From Cyanobacteria bacterium CYA (GTDB lineage: Bacteria; Planctomycetota; Phycisphaerae; Phycisphaerales; UBA1924), in contig RHKP01000024.1 in NCBI GenBank assembly GCA_008363215.1, positions 1 to 51,587 of the forward strand: a stretch of 51,587 nucleotides of DNA, written 5' to 3'. Below are positions 16,372 to 24,782 of the stretch, piece by piece. Position 1 is the stretch's first letter, and each line of letters starts with the position of its first letter. The notes under the pieces were generated by a model. That model worked only from the letters and a program-made list of their open reading frames with translations. It was not told the DNA's origin and ran no database searches. The position numbers and the translations under genes were made by a program.

Positions 16372-17124
16372 ATGGATCGCACCATCCACATCCACATCGC
16401 TCCGGCCGACGATGAACCCGGCGCGATCGACTTGCGTGTGCAGCCCGACGGATCTATCCGCGCCGGGTCTGCCGACGTGGAAGCCGACGCCGATCCCCGC
16501 ATCGTCCAGGGCTGGTCCGTCCGTGTGGCCCGCGGCGCCAACCCTCTGACCTGGTCCGGGCCTGAGTTGCTCATTTTCGCCATCTCGGGGTCCGGCCAGC
16601 GTCTCCGCTGCCCGCTGCCCACCGACGACGGCAAGGTCGTCGTGCTCGGGCGCAGCCGCCGCGCCTGCGACGTGGTCGTGCCCGATGAACACGTCTCGCG
16701 CGTCCACCTGAAGGTCACCGCTGCCGCGGGCGGGCACACCGTTGAAGACTGCCAGAGCCGCTGGGGCACCCAGGTCAATGGGCGCAAACTCGACGCACGG
16801 CACGTCCTCGTCCATGCCGACGAGATCCGCATCGGCACCTCGGTCATCCGCTACGTGACCCGGTGGGACGAGGCCGCCTTCCGTCCCGTCAACCCGGACT
16901 TACCGACCAACGCCGACCAGACGCTTGGCGCCGAGACTCTGGCCTCGGCCCCGGAGTTCGGCTTCGAGCACGTCGAACGTCCGCGCACCCGCTCGGTCGA
17001 GCGGCCGGCCGTCCAGCGACAGGCCGTCCCGCCTCTGTGGATCGGCATCGGCATCGGCATCACCATGGCCCTGGTCGCCATGGTCATCTGGACCCTGGTC
17101 ACCTGGCTCTGGCCCGAAGCCTGA
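16372..17124 (+). CDS. FHA-domain protein with C-terminal membrane anchor
   Basis: A 250-aa protein. An FHA phosphothreonine-binding domain spans about 85-165, with key residues GRS (93-95), SRVH (109-112) and GTQVNG (132-137). The first 80 residues are unrecognised. A linker leads to one transmembrane helix near the C-terminus (about 222-244), so the FHA domain is predicted to face the cytoplasm. It would bind a Thr-phosphorylated partner, implying Ser/Thr kinase signalling, but no kinase gene is in the window. Confidence 0.88.
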   Translation: MDRTIHIHIAPADDEPGAIDLRVQPDGSIRAGSADVEADADPRIVQGWSVRVARGANPLTWSGPELLIFAISGSGQRLRCPLPTDDGKVVVLGRSRRACDVVVPDEHVSRVHLKVTAAAGGHTVEDCQSRWGTQVNGRKLDARHVLVHADEIRIGTSVIRYVTRWDEAAFRPVNPDLPTNADQTLGAETLASAPEFGFEHVERPRTRSVERPAVQRQAVPPLWIGIGIGITMALVAMVIWTLVTWLWPEA

Positions 17125-17134
17125 CCGTGCAGGT

Positions 17135-17183
17135 GGGACCGGCTTCCAGCCGGTGTGTGGAGTGGGGCCGGCTTGCTGCCGGT
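17135..17183. repeat. Dispersed hairpins following the FHA gene
   Basis: GGGACCGGCTTCCAGCCGGT (17135-17154) and GCCGGCTTGCTGCCGGT (about 17167-17183) are the same kind of short hairpin as those at 8594-8654. They begin 10 bp after the FHA stop codon and might also act as a rho-independent-like stop or mRNA stabiliser, but no T-run follows. Confidence 0.55.
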
Positions 17184-17337
17184 GAATCGGCATTTCCTGG
17201 TTCCAACTTCCCTTCCGGGCGCCGGACCTCTGCGAGTCCCCCAATCACAGGCCCGGCGCTCTTGTCGCTCAGACTTCGCGATCAAAAACGGCTCCCCGCG
17301 CAGGCGGAGAGCCCTGAAAGTTCTGCTTCGTGCCCGC

Positions 17338-17363
17338 TCCCTCGCTGGCGCTTCGGGCTCGTA
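17338..17363. repeat. Single arm of a REP-like element
   Basis: CCCTCGCTGGCGCTTCGGGC and its flank closely match, in both orientations, the two arms of the palindrome at 24251-24319. This copy is just past the 3' end of ahcY, between two convergent genes. Confidence 0.5.
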
Positions 17364-17386
17364 CACTCCGCTTCGTCTCTTGCCAC

Positions 17387-18871
17387 TCAATACCTGTAGT
17401 GTGCCGGCTTGAAAGGCCCGTCCACCGGCACCCCGATGTACTCCGCCTGCTCCGGCCTCAACTTGGTCAACTTCACGCCCAACTTGCCCAGGTGCAGACG
17501 CGCCACCTCTTCATCGAGGTGCTTGGGGAGCATGTACACCTGGTTCTCGTACTGATCGTTCTTCGTGTGCAACTCGATCTGCGCGATCACTTGGTTCGTA
17601 AAACTCGCGCTCATCACGAAACTCGGGTGCCCCGTCGCGCAGCCCAGATTCAGCAGCCGTCCCTCGGCCAGCACCAGGATGCTCCGCCCGGTGCTCTTGA
17701 AGACGAACTCGTCGAACTGCGGCTTGATGTTGATCCGCTCCACGTCCTTGTCCTTCGACAACTTCTCCATCTGGATCTCGTTGTCGAAGTGCCCGATATT
17801 GCCGACGATCGCCTTGTCCTTCATCTTCCGCATGTGCTCGATGGTGATGATGTCGCGATTGCCGGTCGTGGTCACGAAGATGTCGGCCGTCTCGACCACG
17901 TCTTCGAGCGTCGTGACCTGGTAGCCCTCCATCGCCGCCTGGAGCGCGCAGATCGGGTCGATCTCCGTCACGATCACGCGACAACCCTGGCCCTTGAGCG
18001 CCTGGCAGCAGCCCTTGCCCACGTCCCCGTACCCGCACACCACCGCCACCTTCGCGCTGAGCATCACGTCGCTGGCGCGGTTCAGCCCGTCGATCAAACT
18101 GTGTCGACACCCGTAGATGTTGTCGAACTTGCTCTTGGTCACGCTGTCGTTGACGTTGATCGCCGGGAACGGCAGCAGTCCCTTTTTCGCAAACTCGTAC
18201 AGGCGATGCACGCCTGTCGTCGTCTCTTCCGACACGCCGCGGATCTGCCCGGCCATGCGGGCCCAGCAACCGGGATGCTCCTTCTCCTGCTCCTTCAACT
18301 CGCGCAGAAACGCCCCGAACTCCTCCGGATGCTCGTGCGGGTTGAACCGCGGGATGCTCCCGGCCTTCTCGTACTCCAGTCCCTTGAGCACCATCATCGT
18401 CGCGTCGCCGCCGTCGTCGAGGATCAGGTTCGGCCCGTCCCCGTCCGGCCAGTTGAGGATCTGCCGGGTGCACCACCAGTACTCGTCCAGCGTCTCGCCC
18501 TTCCATGCGAACACCGGCGTGCCCTTGGGGTTCTCCGGCGTTCCGTCCTTGCCGATCACCACCGCCGCGGCTGCCGAGTCCTGCGTGCTGAAAATGTTGC
18601 ACGACGCCCAGCGCACTTCTGCGCCCAGTTCAACCAGCGTTTCGATCAGCACGGCCGTCTGCACCGTCATGTGCAGCGAGCCGGCGATTTTGGCGCCCTT
18701 CAGCGGCCTCTTGCCCGCGTAGCGCTCGCGCAACGCCATCAGCCCCGGCATCTCGTGCTCGGCCAGGCGGATCTCCTTGCGCCCCAGTTCCCCGGCCGCC
18801 AGGTCGCGCACCTTGAACTCCAACCCGCCCTTCTTGCTCTTGCCGCCGCTCTTGGTCGCCATCGCCGTCAT
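17387..18871 (-). CDS. ahcY: Adenosylhomocysteinase
   Basis: Splits S-adenosylhomocysteine into adenosine and homocysteine, removing the product inhibitor of methyltransferases. The 494-aa enzyme shows [17 protein letters not shown] near the N-terminus, the bacterial-type insertion around [17 protein letters not shown], the NAD-binding loop [10 protein letters not shown] and the C-terminal KPAHYRY that reaches the partner active site. I prefer the ATG at 18871 because GGAG lies six bases before it; an ATG four codons upstream (18883) is possible. The gene lies downstream of, and on the same strand as, an ArsR-methyltransferase regulator, fitting SAH-responsive control. I looked for the SAH riboswitch core in the 165-bp gap and did not find it. 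Confidence 0.97.
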   Translation of the reverse strand: MTAMATKSGGKSKKGGLEFKVRDLAAGELGRKEIRLAEHEMPGLMALRERYAGKRPLKGAKIAGSLHMTVQTAVLIETLVELGAEVRWASCNIFSTQDSAAAAVVIGKDGTPENPKGTPVFAWKGETLDEYWWCTRQILNWPDGDGPNLILDDGGDATMMVLKGLEYEKAGSIPRFNPHEHPEEFGAFLRELKEQEKEHPGCWARMAGQIRGVSEETTTGVHRLYEFAKKGLLPFPAINVNDSVTKSKFDNIYGCRHSLIDGLNRASDVMLSAKVAVVCGYGDVGKGCCQALKGQGCRVIVTEIDPICALQAAMEGYQVTTLEDVVETADIFVTTTGNRDIITIEHMRKMKDKAIVGNIGHFDNEIQMEKLSKDKDVERINIKPQFDEFVFKSTGRSILVLAEGRLLNLGCATGHPSFVMSASFTNQVIAQIELHTKNDQYENQVYMLPKHLDEEVARLHLGKLGVKLTKLRPEQAEYIGVPVDGPFKPAHYRY

Positions 18872-19035
18872 TGAGATCTCCATGTAAGTTGCGTCATCGA
18901 CAGGTTCTTCAAGACAAACGCGCTGAAGCGGAGGAGAATCGAAGACGCCAAACTCAAATGCACCGGACGTTCCGAATCGAAGAACTCCTGCCCTGTTTCC
19001 GGTGTCTTGCGACTTCTCCGCATCTCCGCGATCGC

Positions 19036-19995
19036 TCACACTTTCCACGCACTGATTGCAAACAACCCCGGGCCCTTCGTCGACGCCCCACACGCCAGGG
19101 GACGCACGAGCGTTGAACCGAATCCCGCCGTCCGCAGCATCGTGCACAACGCGCCGGGGTCGAAGCCCAGATGTCGGTGCCCCATCTGCAGGCGGTACTC
19201 CGCGCGTTCGTGCGCGTACATGTCGATCACCAGCGCCACCCCGCCGCTGCGATCGCCCCGCAGCACACGGCCCAACTCGGTGCACGCCGCCTCGACGTCT
19301 TCAACGTGATGCAGCACCAGCGCACACACCGCCGCATCGACGCTCGCGTCCTCGATCGGCAGTGCCTCAACTGCGCCCTGCTCAAACTGGACGTTCGACG
19401 CCCCTTCCAGCCGCTGCCGGGCGGCATCGAGCATCGGGCCCGACTGGTCCACCGCGATCACCCGCTCTACCACCGGCGAGAGCAAACTGGCCACGTTGCC
19501 CGTGCCGCAGCCCACGTCGGCCACAACCCAGTCGGGGCGAATCAGCGACAGCAGCGCCTCGCTGGTGAACCGGTCTCCGAACAGATCACGCCGCACCGCG
19601 TCCCATTCGCCCGCGACACGCCCGAAGAATGTCAAACTGTCGGTCTGGCGTTCTGCCAACACTTCGGCCAGGCGCCGCACGTCGGCCGCCGTCTCCCCGC
19701 GACCTTCCACCTGCTCGCGCAGCAACTTCCACATCGCCCGATCCGGCTCGGCCAGGTCGTCCAGCCAAACGCGGTAATAGGTGGCAGTCCGTTCCGTCCG
19801 ACTCTGCACCCACCCCGCCCCGGCCAGTAACTTGAGATGCCGACTGACCGTGCTCTGCGGGGCTTGCAAGACTCTTGAGAGTTCGCCCACCGATAACTCT
19901 TCCCGCTCCAGCACGCACAGGGCGCGCAGCCTCGTCGGCTCGCTCAGAATGGCGATCCGCTCGATGATCGGGCTCAGGGCGGCTCCGGGTTTCAC
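19036..19995 (-). CDS. ArsR-family regulator fused to SAM-methyltransferase domain (SahR-like)
   Basis: A 319-aa two-domain protein. Residues 1-100 are an ArsR winged helix ([20 protein letters not shown], recognition helix [13 protein letters not shown]). Residues 125-319 form a class I methyltransferase fold with the cofactor loop [10 protein letters not shown] and the acidic VIAVDQS. The gene starts at a GTG with no ribosome site; a TATACT -10 box ends six bases upstream, so the mRNA may be leaderless. ahcY follows 165 bp downstream. In proteobacteria the ArsR-family SahR regulator senses SAH and controls ahcY and methionine-cycle genes, so the methyltransferase fold here may serve as a SAH sensor. 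A real methyltransferase activity is not excluded. Confidence 0.85.
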   Translation of the reverse strand: MKPGAALSPIIERIAILSEPTRLRALCVLEREELSVGELSRVLQAPQSTVSRHLKLLAGAGWVQSRTERTATYYRVWLDDLAEPDRAMWKLLREQVEGRGETAADVRRLAEVLAERQTDSLTFFGRVAGEWDAVRRDLFGDRFTSEALLSLIRPDWVVADVGCGTGNVASLLSPVVERVIAVDQSGPMLDAARQRLEGASNVQFEQGAVEALPIEDASVDAAVCALVLHHVEDVEAACTELGRVLRGDRSGGVALVIDMYAHERAEYRLQMGHRHLGFDPGALCTMLRTAGFGSTLVRPLACGASTKGPGLFAISAWKV

Positions 19996-20001
19996 GGGCG
20001 G

Positions 20002-20050
20002 AGTATACCCCGCCCGACCCGTCCATTCATCCGTTGATCCGGATGAATGG
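20002..20050 (-). promoter_or_regulatory. sahR-like promoter with perfect 11-bp palindromic operator
   Basis: A perfect inverted repeat, CCATTCATCCG (20023-20033) and CGGATGAATGG (20040-20050) with a 6-base spacer, lies just upstream of a TATACT -10 box (20002-20007, minus strand) and overlaps where the -35 should be. The GTG start of the ArsR-methyltransferase gene follows six bases after the -10. This layout suits autorepression by the encoded ArsR-type regulator. I see no second copy in front of ahcY, so both genes may depend on this one site. Confidence 0.75.
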
Positions 20051-20129
20051 GTGAACCGCCGCCCTTCGTGACGCTGGTCTCAGGACAAGGGAGCCCCGTC
20101 ACACCCGCGCCCGCGCGTGGCCAAGTCTC

Positions 20130-22307
20130 TCAGTTTGATTCCGACTGCCCCCCGGGTGCGTCCGGCCCGCCCGCCCCGCCGCGTCCCCGGAACCGCCCCG
20201 GCCCGCGTTCCGGTTCCGGCTCCGGCTCCGGCCAGGCGTTGTTCGAGCGGTCCGCGTCCGGGAGGATGCGATCCGGATCGATCACGACCTTGGTCACGGT
20301 GCGCCCCTGCGGGTCGAATCCGGCGGTCCATTCATCCGTGGCCGCCCAGATCTGCACCGGCAGGTCGATCGTCCTCGTCGAATCGTCGTCGAACGTCACC
20401 CGCAGGCGCACGGGCATGACCAACTCCGAGCGGTTGGCCAGATCGATGTACACCCAAGCCTGCTCGCCCTCGGACTGTTCGTCGGCGTCGGCCACCTGCT
20501 CGACCCCCGCGATCGCCTGATCGAGCGTGCCGTTGCCGTAGAACCACCCGCGCCAGAACCACGACAGGTCCATCCCCGCGACGTCCTCCATCGTGCGGAA
20601 GAAGTCGGTCGGCTGCGGGCTCTTGAACGCCCATCGGTCGATGTACTCCCTGAACGCCCGGTCGAAACGCTCGTGCCCGAGCACGAACTCGCGCAACAGG
20701 AACAGCCCGTTCGCCGGTTTGCTGTACCCGATCGACCCGAGTTGTCCCGGGCGCATGTAGTCGGGATAGGTCATGATCGGTTGCTGATTGGCGCGAGGCA
20801 CGCCGCGGCCCATGCGGGCCGACTCACCCCTGGGGCTTGACCCCGGCTCGCGATAGTCGGCGCTGGCGTACATGTTGATGAAACTGTTGAAGCCCTCATC
20901 CATCCATGCGTAGCGCCGCTCGTCGGTGTTGACCATCATCGGGAACCACGTGTGCCCGAACTCGTGGTTGGTAACGCCGTAGAGCCCGCGCTCGCTGCGT
21001 CGCCCGGCGCACATGACAAAGCCGGGATATTCCATCCCGCCGACGGTGCCGTTCACGTTCGTCGCCGTCGGGTAGGGGAACGGATGCCACATGGTCGAAC
21101 TGAAGCCGATGGAGTGCCGTGCCATCTGCACGGCCTTGCTCCAGATTTCGACCGCTTCCTTCGGGTAGGCGGCCTGCACCAGCACGCGCCCGTTCGGCGC
21201 ATAGCGTGAACCTTGCACGTCCAGCCCGGCGGCGTCGTAGATGAAGGCATCACTCGAGGCCCACGCGAACGTGCGCATGCCCTGCGACTTGAAGCGCCAT
21301 GTCAGCGGCCCGTCGCCGGCCGGGCGGCTGGCCGGGTCGCCGACTTCCTCGGCCGAGCGGATCGCGATCGTCTCGTCGCTGGAGAGCGCCTCGCGCAGGC
21401 GGTTGTGCTGCTCGTCGGTCAGCACATCGTGCGGGTTCTGCAACTGCCCGGAAGCAACGACGATGTGCGAGCGCGGCACGGTGATCGACACGTCGTAATC
21501 GCCGAAGTTGGTGTAGAACTCGCCCTGCCCGACGTACCCCAGCGTGTTCCACCCGTCGACGTCGTCATAGCACGCCACGGCCGGGAACCACTGCGCGATC
21601 TCGAAGATGGTGCCTTGCTCGACCTCCTCGACGGCCGTGCGATCGGCCCCCATCTGCGGCACGGTGTAGGACCATCCGATCTCGAACTTGAACGTCTTTC
21701 CCGGCCTGATCGGCTCGGGCAGGTCGATCCGCCCCATCGTGTCGTACACCTGCATGGGCAGGTCGGCGCGGCCGGCACGCACGTACGCGATGTCATATCC
21801 CCCGTGCGTGCCCTTGCGGAAGCCGAAGCGAGATTCAGGCTCGGTCGTCAGCGCGCCGACGCTGTCCGACTTGAACAGGTTCTGTTCGAGGTGCAGCCAC
21901 AGGTAGGTCAGTTCATGCGGCGAGTTGTTGTGATAGGTGATCGTCGCGGCCGCGCTGATCGACCGTGTTTCGGCCTCCAGCGTCGCGTCGATCCTGTAGT
22001 CCACCTGCTGCTGCCAGTAATCGGGTCCGGGCGCCCCTGACGCGAGCCGGCCTTCGGTCGGCGTCGGCCAATCCAGCGGAGCGAAGATGTTGCTTCCGCG
22101 CAGCCCGAACGGGTCGCGGAAACTGCTCATGGACGTCAGGCCGGCCAGCGCCGTGCGACGCGGGCGCTGCGGGGCGGGAACGGCGTGCTCAGGGGTTTCA
22201 CCCGCCGGGGCCGTTCCGGGGCCCGGGTCGGGAGCCACGTCCTGTGCGTGCAGTGTTCCGGCCACAACCCCCGCGATCACGATCACCCACCAGCGTGCCT
22301 TGTGCAT
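20130..22307 (-). CDS. Secreted M1-family zinc metallopeptidase
   Basis: A 725-aa exported aminopeptidase-like enzyme. A signal peptide (about 1-21) leads to an N-terminal beta domain. The catalytic domain has the substrate motif GGMEYPG (variant of GxMEN) and the zinc site HEFGH at 448-452 with Glu471 18 residues later (WMDEGFNSF), the canonical HExxHx18E. The C-terminus is a low-complexity Pro/Glu then Gly/Arg-rich tail from about 690. I use the ATG at 22307, preceded by GGAAAGGA; the adjoining TTG is less likely. The function is extracytoplasmic peptide trimming; specificity unknown. Confidence 0.9.
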   Translation of the reverse strand: MHKARWWVIVIAGVVAGTLHAQDVAPDPGPGTAPAGETPEHAVPAPQRPRRTALAGLTSMSSFRDPFGLRGSNIFAPLDWPTPTEGRLASGAPGPDYWQQQVDYRIDATLEAETRSISAAATITYHNNSPHELTYLWLHLEQNLFKSDSVGALTTEPESRFGFRKGTHGGYDIAYVRAGRADLPMQVYDTMGRIDLPEPIRPGKTFKFEIGWSYTVPQMGADRTAVEEVEQGTIFEIAQWFPAVACYDDVDGWNTLGYVGQGEFYTNFGDYDVSITVPRSHIVVASGQLQNPHDVLTDEQHNRLREALSSDETIAIRSAEEVGDPASRPAGDGPLTWRFKSQGMRTFAWASSDAFIYDAAGLDVQGSRYAPNGRVLVQAAYPKEAVEIWSKAVQMARHSIGFSSTMWHPFPYPTATNVNGTVGGMEYPGFVMCAGRRSERGLYGVTNHEFGHTWFPMMVNTDERRYAWMDEGFNSFINMYASADYREPGSSPRGESARMGRGVPRANQQPIMTYPDYMRPGQLGSIGYSKPANGLFLLREFVLGHERFDRAFREYIDRWAFKSPQPTDFFRTMEDVAGMDLSWFWRGWFYGNGTLDQAIAGVEQVADADEQSEGEQAWVYIDLANRSELVMPVRLRVTFDDDSTRTIDLPVQIWAATDEWTAGFDPQGRTVTKVVIDPDRILPDADRSNNAWPEPEPEPERGPGRFRGRGGAGGPDAPGGQSESN

Positions 22308-22403
22308 CAAGCCCGTCCTTTCCCGGTGTCGGAGCGACGGAGCATAACCAACGCGGGCCGCGAACGCACGCGGATTCTCATCGAGTACGACTCGGCGCGA
22401 CTG

Positions 22404-23078
22404 TCAATCCAGCGTCGATGGATCAATCACCGCCGAAGGACCGGGCACCTGCCCAAGCGCCCGCAGGTGATCGCGGGCTTCGGTGTCCATCACGTCAAAG
22501 AACAGCACCGCCCGCCATCGCAGGATCGCCAGTTCGTCCTTCTGCATCTGCTCGTAGAATCGCCCCAGGTGCCGGTGGGGCTCCGGTGAGGTCTTGCCAT
22601 CCAGTTTGGCCGCGATCAGCAGCGCCCGCTCGGCATCATCCGGCACGCCGGCCTGCATCGCCAGGTCGCCCATCGCAAAGTAGCCCTCGCCCGTCGGACG
22701 CTGGTCGAGGTAGGCCCGGAAGAAGTCCAGCCCGTCGCCCCCGCGCCCCCCGGCAATCATCGCCGACGCCAGCCCCTTGGCGCCCCGCACGTCGCTGGGA
22801 TTCACGTCGTAGACCGCCCGGAAGTGCGATTCGGCCTCCGTCGGGCGGTGCAACTGCATCAGCGTCTCGCCCAGTCGGTACCGCACGTCGGTCGAGCCGG
22901 GTTTGCGCTCCATGTACTCCTGGTAGTCCGCCAGCGCCAACGTGTACTTGCCCGCGGCGTACGCCTCATTCCCGTCGGCACGCACCATGTCCAGCGAGCG
23001 CGAGTACTTCGAGCATCCGCCCAGCAGCGCCAGCGACCCGATCACCGTCACCACGCCCTTCTGCCATCCACCTGCCAT
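22404..23078 (-). CDS. TPR-repeat lipoprotein
   Basis: A 224-aa predicted lipoprotein: a hydrophobic leader ends LLGGC. At least four tetratricopeptide-like repeats fill the rest (for example GNEAYAAGKYTLALADYQEY, then VRYRLGETLMQLHRPTEAES). TPR units scaffold protein-protein contacts; no enzyme motif is present. The ATG at 23078 follows GGAGGG; an in-frame extension to 23117 lacks support. It lies 96 bp upstream of the M1 peptidase on the same strand and may be co-transcribed. Confidence 0.85.
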   Translation of the reverse strand: MAGGWQKGVVTVIGSLALLGGCSKYSRSLDMVRADGNEAYAAGKYTLALADYQEYMERKPGSTDVRYRLGETLMQLHRPTEAESHFRAVYDVNPSDVRGAKGLASAMIAGGRGGDGLDFFRAYLDQRPTGEGYFAMGDLAMQAGVPDDAERALLIAAKLDGKTSPEPHRHLGRFYEQMQKDELAILRWRAVLFFDVMDTEARDHLRALGQVPGPSAVIDPSTLD

Positions 23079-23146
23079 GGGAGACCCTCCGTCAACCGGT
23101 CGTTCATGGTACACCACCCCCGCGCACCCTGCCCGTACACTTGCCT

Positions 23147-23524
23147 ATGCGGCGCTTCGTCGTCCTCCGGCACTCCGTCCCGGACGGCTCATGGCACCTG
23201 GACTGGATGATCGAGACCCGCCCGTCGGCCGGGCCCGACGATCGCTCGCTGCTGACCTTTCGCACCACCAGCCTGCCGACTGAGTCGCCGACCTTCGAGG
23301 CCGAACGCATCGGCGACCATCGCGCCTGTTACCTCGACTTCGAGGGCCACCTCGGCGCCGGTCGCGGACTCGTGACGCGCGTCCTTGCCGGGCAGGCCGA
23401 CGCCCATTGGGAAGGCGCACGCCTGCTCGTGCGCTGCGCCACGGTCCATCACAGCGTGCAACTCGAGGGCGTGTCGAGCGACGGCGTGCGATTCCGTTTT
23501 TCGCAGCGCACGCCGCAAGCGTGA
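23147..23524 (+). CDS. Stand-alone LigD 3'-phosphoesterase-like domain protein
   Basis: A 125-aa protein resembling a small planctomycete family related to the 3'-phosphoesterase domain of DNA ligase D. The start RRFVVLRHSVPDGSWHLDWM matches the RxVILxHDxPxxHWDxMxE pattern of that family, and DFEGHLGAGRGLVTRV matches its YLDYEGxxSxxRGxVxR core. One conserved His of the metal site appears as His8 and another as His17. No ligase or Ku gene is nearby, so a repair role is inferred from family only. The start has no clear ribosome site. Confidence 0.6.
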   Translation: MRRFVVLRHSVPDGSWHLDWMIETRPSAGPDDRSLLTFRTTSLPTESPTFEAERIGDHRACYLDFEGHLGAGRGLVTRVLAGQADAHWEGARLLVRCATVHHSVQLEGVSSDGVRFRFSQRTPQA

Positions 23525-23663
23525 TCCCCCGGGCGGTGCGCGACGCGCGGCGGCCGGTCCACTTGCAGGCTCGTGCCCGATCTGATAGTCTGATTTCATC
23601 GAGACGCGCCGCCGGGCCGTGTCTGCGCCCGGCGGGTTGATGCCAACCGGAAAGGAGCCTGCC

Positions 23664-24107
23664 ATGCCCGGGCCGTTGTACGAAACGGGAAATCCGATCG
23701 GCGGTGATGGTGCGTCCGGACAGCCGCGCCCGATGATCCGGCACACCTCCGGCCCGCCGCTGGGAACACCCGTGGGCAGGCCCGAGGACGAGCACGACGC
23801 GGCCGCCGAGCCGGCGCCCACCGGGACGGGCGGGGGCGGCTCGAAGATCCGCACCTTCGCCCAGGGCTTGGGCGCCACCAACACCGACGTGTGTACCCGC
23901 GAGCCCAACAAGACCGGCACCGGGGCCATCCACGTCAAGAGTTTCCACTGCAAACTCACCGGCGACTCACTGTCCTTCCTCGACCAGCAGATCAACGAAT
24001 GGCTCGACGCCAACCCCAACTACGAGGTCAAACTCGTCACCACCACGGTGGGGGAGTGGACCGGCAAACTCAAGGAACCCAACCTCATCGTCACGGTGTG
24101 GGTCTGA
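23664..24107 (+). CDS. Conserved hypothetical small protein
   Basis: A 147-aa protein without signal peptide or membrane segment. The first 70 residues are Gly/Pro-rich and likely disordered. The C-terminal 75 residues look folded and well conserved in style, with GTGAIHVKSFHCKLTGDSL, then LDQQINEWLDANPNYEVK, and a terminal VGEWTGKLKEPNLIVTVWV. I have seen similar planctomycete proteins but know no function. GGAAAGGAG lies just before the ATG, which decides the start over an upstream ATG at 23619. Confidence 0.78.
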   Translation: MPGPLYETGNPIGGDGASGQPRPMIRHTSGPPLGTPVGRPEDEHDAAAEPAPTGTGGGGSKIRTFAQGLGATNTDVCTREPNKTGTGAIHVKSFHCKLTGDSLSFLDQQINEWLDANPNYEVKLVTTTVGEWTGKLKEPNLIVTVWV

Positions 24108-24250
24108 AGAAGAAGGCACTGAGCGCTTGGAAAAAGCGCAGGCCGGAAGCGCGGGCTTGGCTCGATCGGCGCTCCGAGCCGATCGGCGGCAAACGGGAAT
24201 CGGCAGACGGCAAACGGGAAGAAATGAAGCGAGCAGCGGCCCCGTGTTGT

Positions 24251-24319
24251 GCGAGCCCGAAGCGCAAGCGAGGGAGGAATCGAACGTGACATGCGCCCTC
24301 GCGTGCGCGTCGGGCTCGT
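24251..24319. repeat. REP-like imperfect palindrome
   Basis: Left arm GCGAGCCCGAAGCGCAAGCG (24251-24270, continuing AGGG) pairs with the right arm CCCTCGCGTGCGCGTCGGGC (about 24296-24316, continuing TCGT), matching at about 21 of 24 positions. A third related arm is at 17338-17363. In translation the arm reads YEPEAxAR or SLACASGS, a phrase I associate with interspersed repeats in planctomycete genomes. Confidence 0.65.
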
Positions 24320-24408
24320 ATCGCGCCGGGCTCGAACGGAGTCCTGCAAGCCCGAAAACGCGCGGGGACGGCCTTGGGATCATTCCAGGGCGGGTCGGGC
24401 GCCGCATT

Positions 24409-24597
24409 TGCCCGCTCGGGAACGATGTTCCGGGCCTCGGGACAACAATTCCGGGCCCCTTGAGAACAATTCGGGGCCCCAAAAACTCCATCCCAGGCCC
24501 CAAATACTCTGTCCCGGGGCCCAGATGTTCCATCCCGGGCCCCTTGAGAACGATCCTGGCCCCCCGGCAGAGTGTCCCGGCGGCCTGACCCAGGATC
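24409..24597. repeat. 21-bp tandem repeat array, about nine units
   Basis: Nine consecutive 21-base units can be lined up: starts at 24409, 24430, 24451, 24472, 24493, 24514, 24535, 24556 and 24577. Most begin CCGGGCCCC-like and end AATT, ATC or GTC. Units at 24451 and 24535 are identical except for the last four to five bases (CAATT versus CGATC). On the minus strand the array encodes seven-residue repeats (GMEHLGP, GTEYLGP, GMEFLGP). Whether it is translated is unknown. Confidence 0.75.
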
Positions 24598-24782
24598 CCG
24601 ACCCCGGCCCCGGCCGCCGCCTCGTCTACGGCATCCTCCTCAAACAAACAACCCCTCCAAAGCGCTCCTCCATCCCCTCGACTTCCAGCGGACAATCTCT
24701 GCCTACTCATGCATCAGATCTCCAGGTCGATCTGCACAGCACAAACTCGCCACCACGTCACCTCGCCTCCCTAAACTTCTCT

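Larger units (their letters stand above)
24108..24782. other. Repeat-rich gap before the M24 peptidase
   Basis: 675 bases with no supported gene but with strong structure: a REP-like palindrome (24251-24319) and a 21-bp tandem array (24409-24597). Because the unit is a multiple of three, both strands stay open and encode heptapeptide repeats, but no frame has a start with ribosome site and a recognisable fold. Confidence 0.55.

Noticed and set aside
18884..19035. SAH riboswitch upstream of ahcY
   Set aside because: The conserved core sequences of the SAH riboswitch were not found in the 150-bp leader, and a protein regulator is present.
24409..24597. CRISPR array
   Set aside because: The units are contiguous 21-bp tandem repeats with no spacers, and no cas gene is present.
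24249..24782. 178-residue N-terminal extension of the M24 peptidase
   Set aside because: The extension is made of the REP-like palindrome and the 21-bp repeats; the creatinase-like domain begins at 24783.
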